Notes: generated by a model not told the origin, from the letters alone. A DNA stretch of 64,000 bases from Archivesica marissinica (GCA_014843695.1 JABXNX010000102.1:1-64000), one strand, 5' to 3'; shown: positions 26,701 to 44,782, numbered from the stretch's first letter. Translations and numbers: made by a program.

Positions 26701-29700
26701 ACTTACACAATGTATAGATATGACTTACACAATACATAGATATGACTTACACAATGTACAGATATGACTTACACAATGTATATATAGATATGACATACAC
26801 AATGTATAGATATGACTTATACAATGTATAGGTATGACTTACATAATGTATATATAGATATGACTTACACAATGCATAGATATGACTTACACAATGTATA
26901 GATATGACTTACACAATGTATATATAGATATGACTTACACAATGTATAGATATGACTTACACAATGCATAGGTATGACTTACACAATGTATAGATATGAC
27001 TTACACAATGTATATATAGATATGACTTACACAATGTATAGATATGACTTACACAATGCATAGGTATGACTTACACAATGTATAGATATGACTTACACAA
27101 TGTATATATAGATATGACTTACACAATGTATAGATATGACTTATACAATGTATAGGTATGACTGACACAATGTATATATAGACATGACTTATACAATGTA
27201 TATATATGACGTACACAATGTATAGGTATGACTTACACAATGTATAGATATGACTTACACAATGTATATATAGATATGACTTATACAATGTATAGATATG
27301 ACTTACACAATGTATAGATATGACTTATACAATGTATAGGTATGACTTACACAATGTATATATAGATATGACTTACACAATGTATAGGTATGACTTACAC
27401 AATGTATAGATATGACTTACACAATGCATAGGTATGACTTACACAATGTATATATAGATATGACTTACACAGTGTATAGATATGACGTACACAATGTATA
27501 TATAGATATGACTTATACAATGTATAGATATGACTTACACAATGTATAGATATGACTTACACAATGTATAGGTATGACTTACACAATGTATAGGTATGAC
27601 TTACACAATGTATAGGTATGACTTACACAATGCATAGATATGACTTACGCAATGTATAGGTATGACTTACACAATGTATAGGTATGACATACACAATGTA
27701 TAGATATGACGTACACAATGTATATGTATGACTTACACAATGTATAGGTATGACTTACACAATGTATAGGTATGACTTACACAATGTATATATAGATATG
27801 ACTTATACAATGTATAGGTATGACTTACACAGTGTATAGGTATGACTTACACAATATATAGATATGACTTACACAATGTATATATAGACATGACTTACAC
27901 AATGTATATATATACATGACTTACACAATGTATAGGTATAACTTACACAATGTATAGGAATGACTTACACCATGTATATATAGATATGACTTACACAATG
28001 TATAGGTATGACTTACACAATATATAGATATGACTTACACATTGTATATATAATCATGACTTACACAATGTATATATAGACATGACTTACACAATGTATA
28101 GGTATGACTTACACAATGTATAGATATGACATACACAATGAATAGGTATGACTTACACAATGTATAGGTATGACTTACACAATATATAGATATGACTTAC
28201 ACAATGTATATATAATCATGACTTAAACAATGTATATATACACTTGACTTACACAATGTATAGGTATGACTTACACAATGTATAGACATGACTTACACAA
28301 TGTATAGGTATGACTTACACAATATATATATATATATGACTTATACAATGTATAGGTATGACTTGCACAATGTATAGATATGACTTCCACAATGTATAGA
28401 TATGACTTACACAATGTATTGGTATGACTTACACAATGTATATTTATATATATGACTTATACAATGTATAGGTATGACTTACACAATGTATAGATATGAC
28501 TTACACAATGTATAGATATGACTTACACAATGTATAGGTATGACTAACACTATGTATAGATATGACTTACACAATATATAGATATGACTTACACAATGTA
28601 TATATAATCATGACTTACACAATGTATATATAGACATGACTTACACAATGTATAGACATGACTTACACAATGTATAGGTATGATTTACACAATGTATATA
28701 TAGATATGACTTATAAAATGTATAGATATGACTTACACAATGTATAGATATGACTTACACAATGTATAGGTATGACTTACACAATGTATAGGTATGACTT
28801 ACATAATGTATAGGTATGACTTACATAATGTATAGGTATGACTTACACACTGTATATGTATGACTTACACAATGTATAGGTATGACTTACACAATGTATG
28901 ACGTACACAATGTATAGGTATGACGTACACAATGTATAGATATGACTTACACAGTGCATAGATGATATGACTTACACAGTGTATAGGTATGACTTACACA
29001 ATGTATAGATATGACGTACACAATGGATAGATATGACTTACATAATGTATATATAATCATGACTTACACAATGTATAGATATGACTTACACAATGTATAG
29101 GTATGACTTACACAATGTATAGACATGACTTACACAATGTATAGGTATGACTTACACAATGAATATACATGACGTACACAATGTATATGTATGACTTACA
29201 CAATGTATAGGTATGACTTACACAATGCATAGGTATGACTTACACAATGTATAGGTATGACTTACACAATGTATAGGTATGACTTACATAATGTATAGGT
29301 ATGACTTACATAATGTATAGGTATGACTTACACACTGTATATGTATGACTTACACAATGTATAGGTATGACTTACACAATGTATGACGTACACAATGTAT
29401 AGGTATGACGTACACAATGTATAGATATGACTTACACAGTGCATAGATGATATGACTTACACAGTGTATATGTATGACTTACACAATGTATAGATATGAC
29501 GTACACAATGGATAGAGATGACTTACACAATGTATATATAGATATGACTTACACAATGTATACACATGACTTACACAGTGTATAGGTATGACTTACACAA
29601 TGTATATATATGACTTACACAGTGTATAGATATAACTTACACAATGTATAGGTATGACTTACACATTGTATATATAGATATGACTTACACAATGTATAGG

Positions 29701-32700
29701 TATGACTTACACAATGTATAGGTATGACTTACACAATGTATATATAGTTATGACTTACACAATGTATAGTTATGACGTACACAATGTATAGGTATGACTT
29801 ACACAATGTATAGATATGACTTGCACAATGTATATATAGATATGACTTACACAATGTATATATATGACTTACACAATGTATAGGTGTGACTTACACAATG
29901 TATAGATATGACTTACACAATGTATAGATATGACTTACACAATGTATAGATATGACTTACACAATGTATAGATATGACTTACACAATGTATAGGTATGAC
30001 TTACACAATGTATAGGTATGACTTACACAATGTATAGATATCACTTACACAATGTATAGGTATGACTTACACAATGTATAGGTATGACTTACACAATGTA
30101 TAGGTATGACTTACACAATGTATAGGTATGACTTACACAATGTATATATAGATATGACTTATACAATGTATAGATATGACGTACACAATGTATAGGTATG
30201 ACTTACACAATGTATAGATATGACTTACACAATGTATATATAGATATGACTTACACAATGTATATATATGACTTACACAATGTATAGGTATGACTGATAC
30301 AATGTATTTATATGACTTACACAATGTATAGGTATGACTTACACAATGTATAGGTATGACTTACACAATGTATATATAGATATGACTTACACAATGTATA
30401 GGTATGACTTACACAATGTATAGGTATGACTTACACAATGTATAGGTATGACTTACACAATGTACAGATATGACTTACACAATGTATAGGTATGACTTAC
30501 ACAATGTATGACGTACACAATGTATAGGTATGACGTACACAATGTATAGATATGACTTACACAGTGCATAGATGATATGACATACACAGTGTATAGATAT
30601 GACGTACACAATGGATAGATATGACTTACACAATGTATATATAGATATGACTTACACAATGTATACACATGACTTACACAGTGTATAGGTATGACTTACA
30701 CAATGTATATATATGACTTACACAGTGTATAGATATAACTTACACAATGTATAGGTATGACTTACACAATGTATATATAGATATGACTTACACAATGTAT
30801 AGGTATGACTTACACAATGTATAGGTATGACTTACACAATGTATATATAGTTATGACTTACACAATGTATGGATATGACGTACACAATGTATAGGTATGA
30901 CTTACACAATGTATATATATGACTTACACAATGTATAGGTATGACTTACACAATGTATAGATATGACTTACACAATGTATAGATATGACTTACACAATGT
31001 ATATATATGACTTACACAATGTATAGGTATGACTTACACAATGTATAGATATGACTTACACAATGTATATATATGACTTACACAATGTATAGGTATGACT
31101 TACACAATGTATAGGTATGACTTACACAATGTATAGATATGACTTAGACAATGTATACGTATGACTTACACAATGTATAGGTATGACTTACACAATGTAT
31201 AGGTATGACTTACACAATGTATATATAGATATGACTTATACAATGTATAGATATGACGTACACAATGTATAGATATGACTTACACAATGTATATATAGAT
31301 ATGACTTACACAATGTATATATATGACTTACTCAATGCATATGTATGACTTACACAATGTATATATATGACTTACACAATGTATAGGTATGACTTACACA
31401 ATGTATAGGTATGACTTACACAATGTATATATAGATATGACTTACACAATGTATAGGTATGACTTACACAATGTATAGGTATGACTTACACAATGTATAG
31501 GTATGACTTACACAATGTACAGATATGACTTACACAATGTATAGGTATGACTTACACAATGTATAGGTATGACTTACACAATGTATAGATATGACTTACA
31601 CAATGTATATGTATGACTTACACAATGTATAGATATGAATTACACAATGTATAGATATGACTTACACAATGTATATATAGGTATGACTTACACAATGTAT
31701 AGATATGACTTACACAATGTATAGATATGACTTACACAATGCATAGGTATGACTTACCCAATGTATAGGTATGACTTACACAATGTATAGGTATGACTTA
31801 CACAATGTATAGGTATGACTTACACAATGTATATACATGACTTACACAATGTATAGGTATGACGTACACAATGTATATATATGACTTACACAATGTATGG
31901 ATATGACTTACACAATGTATATACATGACTTACACAATGTATAGGTATGACGTACACAATGTATAGGTATGACTTACACAATGTATATATAGATATGACT
32001 TACACAATGTATATATATGACTTATACAATGTATAGGTATGACTTACACAATGTATATATAGACATGACTTATACAATGTATAGATATGACGTACACAAT
32101 GTATAGGTATGACGTACACAATGTATAGATATGACTTACACAATGTATATATAGATATGACTTACACAATGCATAGATATGACTTACACAATGTATAGGT
32201 ATGACTTACACAATGTATAGGTATGACTTACACAATGTATAGATATGACTTACACAATGTATAGATATGACTTACACAATGTATAGATATGACTTACACA
32301 ATGTATATATAGGTATGACTTACACAATGTATAGATATGACTTACACAATGTATATATAGATATGACTTACACAATGTATAGATATGACTTATACAATGT
32401 ATAGGTATGACTTACACAATGTATATATAGACATGACTTATACAATGTATAGATATGACGTACACAATGTATAGGTATGACTTACACAATGTATAGATAT
32501 GACTTACACAATGTATATATATAGATATGACTTACACAATGCATAGATATGACTTACACAATGTATAGGTATGACTTACACAATGTATAGATATGACTTA
32601 CACAATGTATAGATATGACTTACACAATGTATATATAGGTATGACTTACACAATGTATAGGTATGACTTAAACAATGTATAGGTATGACTTACACAATAT

Positions 32701-35700
32701 ATAGATATGACTTACACAATGCATATGTATGACTTACACAATGTATAGATATGACTTACACAATGAATAGATATGACTTATACAATGCATAGATATGACG
32801 TACACAATGTATATATAGATATGACTTACACAATGCATAGATATGACTTACACAATGTATAGGTATGACTTACACAATGTATAGATATGACTTACATAAT
32901 GTATATATAGATATGACTTACACAATGTATAGATATGACTTACACAATGTATAGATATGACTTATACAATGTATAGGTATGACTTACACAATGTATATAT
33001 AGATATGACTTACACAATGTATAGATATGACTTACACAATGTATAGATATGACTTATACAATGTATAGATATGACTTATACAATGCATAGATATGACGTA
33101 CTCAATGGATATATAGATATAACTTACACAATGCATAGATATGACTTACACAATGTATAGGTATGACTTACACAATGTATAGATATGACTTACATAATAT
33201 ATATATAGATATGACTTACACAATGTATTGATATGACTTACGCAATGTATATATAGATATGACTTACACAATGCATAGTTATGACTTACACAATGTATAG
33301 GTATGACTTACACAATGTATAGGTATGACTTACACAATGTATATGTATGACTTACAAAATGGTTATACATGACTTACACAATGTATATACATGACTTACA
33401 CAATGTATAGGTATGACTTACACAATGTATATACATGACTTACACAATGTATAGGTATGACTTACACAATGTATAGATATGACTTACACAATGTATAGGT
33501 ATGACTTACACAATGTATAGATATGACTTACACAATGTATTGATATGATTTACACAATGTATATATAGGTATGACTTACACAATGTATAGATATGACTTA
33601 CACAATGTATAAGTATGACTTACACAATATATAGATATGACTTACACAATGCATATGTATGACTTACACAATGTATAGATATGACTTACACAATGTATAG
33701 ATATGACTTATACAATGTATATATAGATATGACTTACACAATGCATAGATATGACTTACACAATGTATAGGTATGACTTACACAATGTATAGATATGACT
33801 TACACAATGTATAGATATGACTTATACAATGTATAGGTATGACTTACACAATGTATATATAGATATGACTTACACAATGCATAGATATGACTTACATAAT
33901 GTATAGATATGACTTACACAATGTATATATAGATATGACTTACACAATGTATAGATATGACTTACACAATACATAGATATGACTTACACAATGTACAGAT
34001 ATGACTTACACAATGTATATATAGATATGACATACACAATGTATAGATATGACTTATACAATGTATAGGTATGACTTACATAATGTATATATAGATATGA
34101 CTTACACAATGCATAGATATGACTTACACAATGTATAGATATGACTTACACAATGTATATATAGATATGACTTACACAATGTATAGATATGACTTACACA
34201 ATGCATAGGTATGACTTACACAATGTATAGATATGACTTACACAATGTATATATAGATATGACTTACACAATGTATAGATATGACTTATACAATGTATAG
34301 GTATGACTGACACAATGTATATATAGACATGACTTATACAATGTATATATATGACGTACACAATGTATAGGTATGACTTACACAATGTATTGATATGACT
34401 TACACAATGTATATATAGATATGACTTATACAATGTATAGATATGACTTACACAATGTATAGATATGACTTATACAATGTATAGGTATGACTTACACAAT
34501 GTATATATAGATATGACTTACACAATGTATAGGTATGACTTACACAATGTATAGATATGACTTACACAATGCATAGGTATGACTTACACAATGTATATAT
34601 AGATATGACTTACACAATGTATAGATATGACGTACACAATGTATATATAGATATGACTTATACAATGTATAGATATGACTTACACAATGTATAGATATGA
34701 CTTACACAATGTATAGGTATGACTTACACAATGTATAGGTATGACTTACACAATGTATAGGTATGACTTACACAATGCATAGATATGACTTACGCAATGT
34801 ATAGGTATGACTTACACAATGTATAGGTATGACTTACACAATGTATAGATATGACGTACACAATGTATATGTATGACTTACACAATGTATAGGTATGACT
34901 TACACAATGTATAGGTATGACTTACACAATGTATATATAGATATGACTTATACAATGTATAGGTATGACTTACACAGTGTATAGGTATGACTTACACAAT
35001 ATATAGATATGACTTACACAATGTATATATAGACATGACTTACACAATGTATATATATACATGACTTACACAATGTATAGGTATAACTTACACAATGTAT
35101 AGGAATGACTTACACCATGTATATATAGATATGACTTACACAATGTATAGGTATGACTTACACAATATATAGATATGACTTACACATTGTATATATAATC
35201 ATGACTTAACACAATGTATATATAGACATGACTTACACAATGTATAGGTATGACTTACACAATGTATAGATATGACTTACACAATGTATAGGTATGACTT
35301 ACACAATGCATAGGTATGACTTACACAATATATAGATATGACTTACACAATGTATATATAATCATGACTTAAACAATGTATATATACACTTGACTTACAC
35401 AATGTATAGGTATGACTTACACAATGTATAGACATGACTTACACAATGTATAGGTATGACTTACACAATATATATATATATATGACTTATACAATGTATA
35501 GGTATGACTTGCACAATGTATAGATATGACTTCCACAATGTATAGATATGACTTACACAATGTATTGGTATGACTTACACAATGTATATTTATATATATG
35601 ACTTATACAATGTATAGGTATGACTTACACAATGTATAGATATGACTTACACAATGTATAGATATGACTTACACAATGTATAGGTATGACTAACACTATG

Positions 35701-38700
35701 TATAGATATGACTTACACAATATATAGATATGACTTACACAATGTATATATAATCATGACTTACACAATGTATATATAGACATGACTTACACAATGTATA
35801 GACATGACTTACACAATGTATAGGTATGATTTACACAATGTATATATAGATATGACTTATAAAATGTATAGATATGACTTACACAATGTATAGATATGAC
35901 TTACACAATGCATAGGTATGACTTACACAATGTATAGGTATGACTTACATAATGTATAGGTATGACTTACATAATGTATAGGTATGACTTACACACTGTA
36001 TATGTATGACTTACACAATGTATAGGTATGACTTACACAATGTATGACGTACACAATGTATAGGTATGACTACACAATGTATAGATATGACTTACACAGT
36101 GCATAGATGATATGACTTACACAGTGTATAGGTATGACTTACACAATGTATAGATATTACGTACACAATGGATAGATATGACTTACATAATGTATATATA
36201 ATCATGACTTACACAATGTATAGATATGACTTACACAATGTATAGGTATGACTTACACAATGTATAGACATGACTTACACAATGTATAGGTATGACTTAC
36301 ACAATGAATATACATGACGTACACAATGTATATGTATGACTTACACAATGTATAGGTATGACTTACACAATGCATAGGTATGACTTACACAATGTATAGG
36401 TATGACTTACACAATGTATAGGTATGACTTACATAATGTATAGGTATGACTTACATAATGTATAGGTATGACTTACACACTGTATATGTATGACTTACAC
36501 AATGTATAGGTATGACTTACACAATGTATGACGTACACAATGTATAGGTATGACGTACACAATGTATAGATATGACTTACACAGTGCATAGATGATATGA
36601 CTTACACAGTGTATATGTATGACTTACACAATGTATAGATATGACGTACACAATGGATAGAGATGACTTACACAATGTATATATAGATATGACTTACACA
36701 ATGTATACACATGACTTACACAGTGTATAGGTATGACTTACACAATGTATATATATGACTTACACAGTGTATAGATATAACTTACACAATGTATAGGTAT
36801 GACTTACACAATGTATATATAGATATGACTTACACAATGTATAGGTATGACTTACACAATGTATAGGTATGACTTACACAATGTATATATAGTTATGACT
36901 TACACAATGCATAGTTATGACGTACACAATGTATAGGTATGACTTACACAATGTATAGATATGACTTACACAATGTATATATAGATATGACTTACACAAT
37001 GTATATATATGACTTACACAATGTATAGGTGTGACTTGCACAATGTATAGATATGACTTACACAATGTATAGATATGACTTACACAATGTATAGATATGA
37101 CTTACACAATGTATAGATATGACTTACACAATGTATAGGTATGACTTACACAATGTATAGGTATGACTTACACAATGTATAGATATCACTTACACAATGT
37201 ATAGGTATGACTTACACACTGTATATGTATGACTTACACAATGTATAGGTATGACTTACACAATGTATGACGTACACAATGTATAGGTATGACGTACACA
37301 ATGTATAGATATGACTTACACAGTGCATAGATGATATAACTTACACATGTATAGATATGACTTACACAATGTATAGATATGACTTACACAATGTATAGAT
37401 ATGACTTACACAATGTATAGGTATGACTTACACAATGTATAGGTATGACTTACACAATGTATAGATATCACTTACACAATGTATAGGTATGACTTACACA
37501 ATGTATAGGTATGACTTACACAATGTATAGGTATGACTTACACAATGTATAGGTATGACTTACACAATGTATATATAGATATGACTTATACAATGTATAG
37601 ATATGACGTACACAATGTATAGGTATGACTTACACAATGTATAGATATGACTTACACAATGTATATATAGATATGACTTACACAATGTATATATATGACT
37701 TACACAATGTATAGGTATGACTGATACAATGTATATATATGACTTACACAATGTATAGGTATGACTTACACAATGTATAGGTATGACTTACACAATGTAT
37801 ATATAGATATGACTTACACAATGTATAGGTATGACTTACACAATGTATAGGTATGACTTACACAATGTATAGGTATGACTTACACAATGTACAGATATGA
37901 CTTACACAATGTATAGGTATGACTTACACAATGTATGACGTACACAATGTATAGGTATGACGTACACAATGTATAGATATGACTTACACAGTGCATAGAT
38001 GATATGACTTACACAGTGTATAGATATGACGTACACAATGGATAGATATGACTTACACAATGTATATATAGATATGACTTACACAATGTATACACATGAC
38101 TTACACAGTGTATAGGTATGACTTACACAATGTATATATATGACTTACACAGTGTATAGATATAACTTACACAATGTATAGGTATGACTTACACAATGTA
38201 TATATAGATATGACTTACACAATGTATAGGTATGACTTACACAATGTATAGGTATGACTTACACAATGTATATATAGTTATGACTTACACAATGTATGGA
38301 TATGACGTACACAATGTATAGGTATGACTTACACAATGTATATATATGACTTACACAATGTATAGGTATGACTTACACAATGTATAGATATGACTTACAC
38401 AATGTATAGATATGACTTACACAATGTATATATATGACTTACACAATGTATAGGTATGACTTACACAATGTATAGATATGACTTACACAATGTATATATA
38501 TGACTTACACAATGTATAGGTATGACTTACACAATGTATAGGTATGACTTACACAATGTATAGATATGACTTAGACAATGTATACGTATGACTTACACAA
38601 TGTATAGGTATGACTTACACAATGTATAGGTATGACTTACACAATGTATAGATATGACGTACACAATGTATAGATATGACTTACACAATGTATATATAGA

Positions 38701-39855
38701 TATGACTTACACAATGTATATATATGACTTACTCAATGCATATGTATGACTTACACAATGTATATATATGACTTACACAATGTATAGGTATGACTTACAC
38801 AATGTATAGGTATGACTTACACAATGTATATATAGATATGACTTACACAATGTATAGGTATGACTTACACAATGTATAGGTATGACTTACACAATGTATA
38901 GGTATGACTTACACAATGTACAGATATGACTTACACAATGTATAGGTATGACTTACACAATGTATAGGTATGACTTACACAATGTATAGATATGACTTAC
39001 ACAATGTATATGTATGACTTACACAATGTATAGATATGAATTACACAATGTATAGATATGACTTACACAATGTATATATAGGTATGACTTACACAATGTA
39101 TAGATATGACTTACACAATGTATAGATATGACTTACACAATGCATAGGTATGACTTACACAATGTATACGTATGACTTACACAATGTATAGGTATGACTT
39201 ACACAATGTATAGGTATGACTTACACAATGTATATACATGACTTACACAATGTATAGGTATGACGTACACAATGTATATATATGACTTACACAATGTATG
39301 GATATGACTTACACAATGTATATACATGACTTACACAATGTATAGGTATGACGTACACAATGTATAGGTATGACTTACACAATGTATAGATATGACTTAC
39401 ACAATGTATATATAGATATGACTTACACAATGTATAGATATGACTTACACAATGTATAGGTATGACTTACACAATGTATATACATGACTTACACAATGCA
39501 TAGATATGACTTACACAATGTATATATAGATATGACTTACACAATGTATAGATATGACTTACACAATGTATATATAGACATGACTTATACAATGTATAGA
39601 TATGACGTACACAATGTATAGGTATGACTTACACAATGTATAGATATGACTTACACAATGTATAGGTATGACTTACACAATGTATAGATATGACTTACAC
39701 AATGTATAGGTATGACTTACACAATGTATATGTATGACTTACACAATGTATAGATATGACTTACACAATGTATAGGTATGACTTACACAATGTATAGGTA
39801 TGACTTACACAATGTATAGATATGACTTACACAATGTATAGGTATGACGTACACA
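20735..39855 (+). repeat. 22-bp satellite array, 19.1 kb
   Basis: Head-to-tail units around ATGACTTACACAATGTATAG, mostly 22 bp. Variants of 24-26 bp carry extra TATA (TATATATAGAT), and others have GACGTACAC, CATGAC or GATGATATGAC. This single array makes up most of the 21.8 kb last intron of the Rab-like gene. Small minus-strand frames with YIHCVSHIYTLCKS repeats are by-products. Long blocks of several kb are duplicated within it (see findings). Confidence 0.97.
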
Positions 39856-40004
39856 ATCCAACTGTTCATGCACCAATAAAAGCGGCAGAGAGAGCCATGT
39901 CCTTTTGCCTAAATAGCAACTGGTCCTTTTTGACGTGTCTCTGTGTGTCATTTAATTTCAATGTGTGTTATATTAGTGTCATTTTAGTAGCATTTTCAAT
40001 TGTT

Positions 40005-40662
40005 CGTAGGGAAAGATGAATCTACAGACAATTGCCATTGTTCGTAGGGAAAGGTGAATCTACAGACAATTGCCATTGTTCGTAGGGAAAGGTGAATTTA
40101 AAAACAATTACCGTTGCTCCTAGGGAAAGATGAATCTAAAGACAATTGCCATTGTTCCTAGGGAAAGATGAATCTAAAGACAATTGCCATTGTTCCTAGG
40201 GACAGATGAATCTAAAGACAATTGCCATTGGTCCTAGGGAAAGATGAATCTAAAGACAATTGCCATTGTTCGAGGGAATGATGAATCTAAAGACAATTGC
40301 CATTGGTCCTAGGGAAAGATGAATCTAAAGACAATTGCCATTGGTCCTAGGGAAAGATGAATATAAAGACAATTGCCATTGTTCGAGGGAATGATGAATC
40401 TAAAGACAATTGCCATTGGTCCTAGGGAAAGATGAATCTAAAGACAATTGCCATTGGTCCTAGGGAAAGATGAATCTAAAGACAATTGCCATTGGTCCTA
40501 GGGAAAGATGAATCTAAAGACAATTGTCATTGTTCCTAGGGAAAGATGAATCTAAAGACAATTGCCATTGTTCGAGGGACAGATGAATATAAAGACAATT
40601 GCCATTGTTCGTAGGGACAGATGAATATAAAGACAATTGCCATTGTTCGTAGGGACAGATGA
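40005..40662 (+). repeat. 39-bp minisatellite, about 17 units
   Basis: Units of about 39 bp with core AAAGACAATTGCCATTGTTC and TAGGGAAAGATGAAT. It ends about 230 bp before the terminal Rab exon, inside the same intron as the 22-mer array. Confidence 0.95.
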
Positions 40663-40847
40663 ATTTTCATTGTTTTACAGACATAGTTATTAGAAGATAC
40701 ATGACTAATAGTTTTTCTTCTTGAATTTGGGAGTTGAAATTCAAGTGCCATGCCGGTACGGGCAGCCGGATTTCCGGTTAGCGGTTTCAAGGGAGACAAT
40801 AACGTAATCAATTTTTTATGTAGATAAATGGCCATTTAAGCAGCGCC

Positions 40848-40890
40848 TTATTTCAGATGATATCTTATTTCAGATGATATTTTATTTCAG
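40848..40890 (+). promoter_or_regulatory. Triplicated splice acceptor
   Basis: TTATTTCAG followed by ATGAT occurs three times at 17-nt spacing, with AG ending at 40856, 40873 and 40890. Only the third opens into the long phase-0 frame; the other two meet TGA after six codons. Confidence 0.7.
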
Positions 40891-41169
40891 ATGATGAGCT
40901 ATTATCCAAACATGATACGTGCACGAATCTTTTCTCCAGCTACACACGACTCCAGAACATACCACACAGTCAGAGCAATCGCTACACACGACTCCAGAAC
41001 ATACCCAGCAGCCAAGGCAAACATAAACAGTAATGTCGTAACAATTGAATGGAATAAATCGACAAGAAATTCTGACATGAAATCTACCAATGACATTAAA
41101 TCTACGAGATGTTTTAAAGGAAAGTCAAAGAAACGCAGACGAAAGATAAAATATTGCTGTTTTCAATGA
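40891..41169 (+). CDS. Rab-like GTPase, terminal exon with prenylation motif
   Basis: This exon is open in phase 0, matching the phase-0 end of the G5 exon 21.8 kb upstream. It encodes 92 residues ending KGKSKKRRRKIKYCCFQ and TGA. A polybasic tail followed by CCXX is a known Rab-type C-terminal geranylgeranylation signal; CCFQ also fits a CAAX box. The hypervariable tail is unusually long, since Rab tails after the last helix are generally some tens of residues. It contains an internal duplication: a 24-nt block giving ATHDSRTY occurs twice, 41 and 27 codons before the middle of the exon. The acceptor is the third of three copies of a TTATTTCAG motif; the first two would run into TGA after six codons. 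An alternative reading as an unrelated gene's last exon is possible, but phase, strand and tail signature argue for the GTPase. Confidence 0.75.
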   Translation: MMSYYPNMIRARIFSPATHDSRTYHTVRAIATHDSRTYPAAKANINSNVVTIEWNKSTRNSDMKSTNDIKSTRCFKGKSKKRRRKIKYCCFQ

Positions 41170-41193
41170 TGGTATCACTATTATGACATGACG

Positions 41194-41199
41194 AATAAA
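41194..41199 (+). terminator. Poly(A) signal of the Rab-like gene
   Basis: A canonical AATAAA lies 25 bp after the TGA of the terminal exon, in AT-rich DNA. It suggests a very short 3' UTR. It agrees with 40891-41169 being the last exon. Confidence 0.55.
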
Positions 41200-42062
41200 A
41201 TATATTTTAAACCGAGCATAACGATGCATGCATTTAAATCTATTTTTGTCCGTCTATTTATTGTATTTAATTTTTAAAATGTATCGGTTCATCGACCCGA
41301 GAACAAAGACCATGTGATCGGGAATCACCGTCGACAACCCCGACGTTTAAATCAAGCCGAACCCATATCGGAAATGGGTTTTATGTAAATGTATTGCGTG
41401 CACTGTATTGTGAAATACCATATCGAAATACCATTTTACACTTTGTTTTCAAGATGTGGATATATTCTTTGTCAGTGATATTGCTTAGTTTCGGTAAGGT
41501 GTTCAATTTGTTATTTCTATTTATATTAGTGTGTTCTGTGGTCACATCCGGATTACGGTTGTAGAACAGAATTGATTTAAGCTCCATTACTGGCATTAAT
41601 CAGTTTATATGTGAATCGTTGATATCTACCTGTAATATCACATTTTACGTTCAATCGAGCATGTCAAATATATGTCTACCACCATTTTTGTCAGTATATT
41701 TTTTATATAATATTATGTCAAAATTGTGTCACTTCCACGAGTCTGTTCTTAAAACAATATAGAGTACCATGTAAGGTGGAAGCGTGCCATGTGACGGGCA
41801 TACACTGCCTCCCTGACAAGAGGGACGTGGGGGAACAAGCGGCGTTTGTGATGTTTGTCCGTATCAGGAAGTGAATCCAAATCAACATGTCATGACACGT
41901 ATCATGCACATACTTCATAAACTCTATATTTAGTATGTACGTATTTGAATTAAGAAGGACATCTGAAAATACATACTTTTATAGTGACAGCATATTTGTT
42001 AAAATCTAAAATCAGTGAAGCGAAACAATATTTTACGAACATTTTACTTCCTAATTGCTCAG
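41200..42062. other. Unique flank downstream of the Rab-like gene
   Basis: AT-rich unique DNA. Short open frames exist on the minus strand (41381-41596, 41718-41918) without recognisable motifs. I see no supported gene here. Confidence 0.5.
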
Positions 42063-42067
42063 TTCAC

Positions 42068-44400
<2,333 letters not shown>

Positions 44401-44404
44401 TGGA

Positions 44405-44540
44405 GGTTATAAAACTTTTCTCCAATCTCTAAACTAAGTCTCAAACGTCTGATTGGTTCAGCTGACAGGAACACCCAGAATCAACCAATCATATCACTTT
44501 CAAGAGCTTGAGATCTGAGAAAAGTGTTTTTTATGAACAT
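44405..44540. mobile_element. Small MITE-like inverted-repeat element
   Basis: The left end TTATAAAACTTTTCTCCAAT pairs imperfectly with the right end (reverse complement of GAGAAAAGTGTTTTTTATGAA). An inner pair GATTGGTT / AACCAATC lies about 28 bp apart. Length is about 130 bp with no coding capacity. Confidence 0.45.
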
Positions 44541-44582
44541 TGGTAATCATTATTTAACTAGCTCACCAACAAGCCATAGCAG

Positions 44583-44782
44583 AACGAAACCCGGACGAGG
44601 TTCGAACATTCGACCTTCTGTTCAGAACGAACCCCGGACGAGGTTCGAACATTCGACCTCCTGTTCAGAACGAACCCCGGACGAGGTTCGAACATTCGAC
44701 CTCCTGTTCAGAACGAACCCCGGACGATGTTCGAACATTCGACCTCCTGTTCAGAACGAACCCCGGACTAGGTTCGAACATA
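44583..44782 (-). repeat. 43-bp tandem array of tRNA B-box sequence
   Basis: About 4.6 units of 43 bp, each containing GAGGTTCGAACATTCGACC. The minus strand reads GTTCGAACC, the core of a Pol III B box. The array is continuous with the tRNA-like head at 44760-44828. Confidence 0.85.

Noticed and set aside
20735..39855. CRISPR-like appearance of regularly spaced repeats
   Set aside because: Units are head-to-tail without unique spacers, and the genomic context is eukaryotic.
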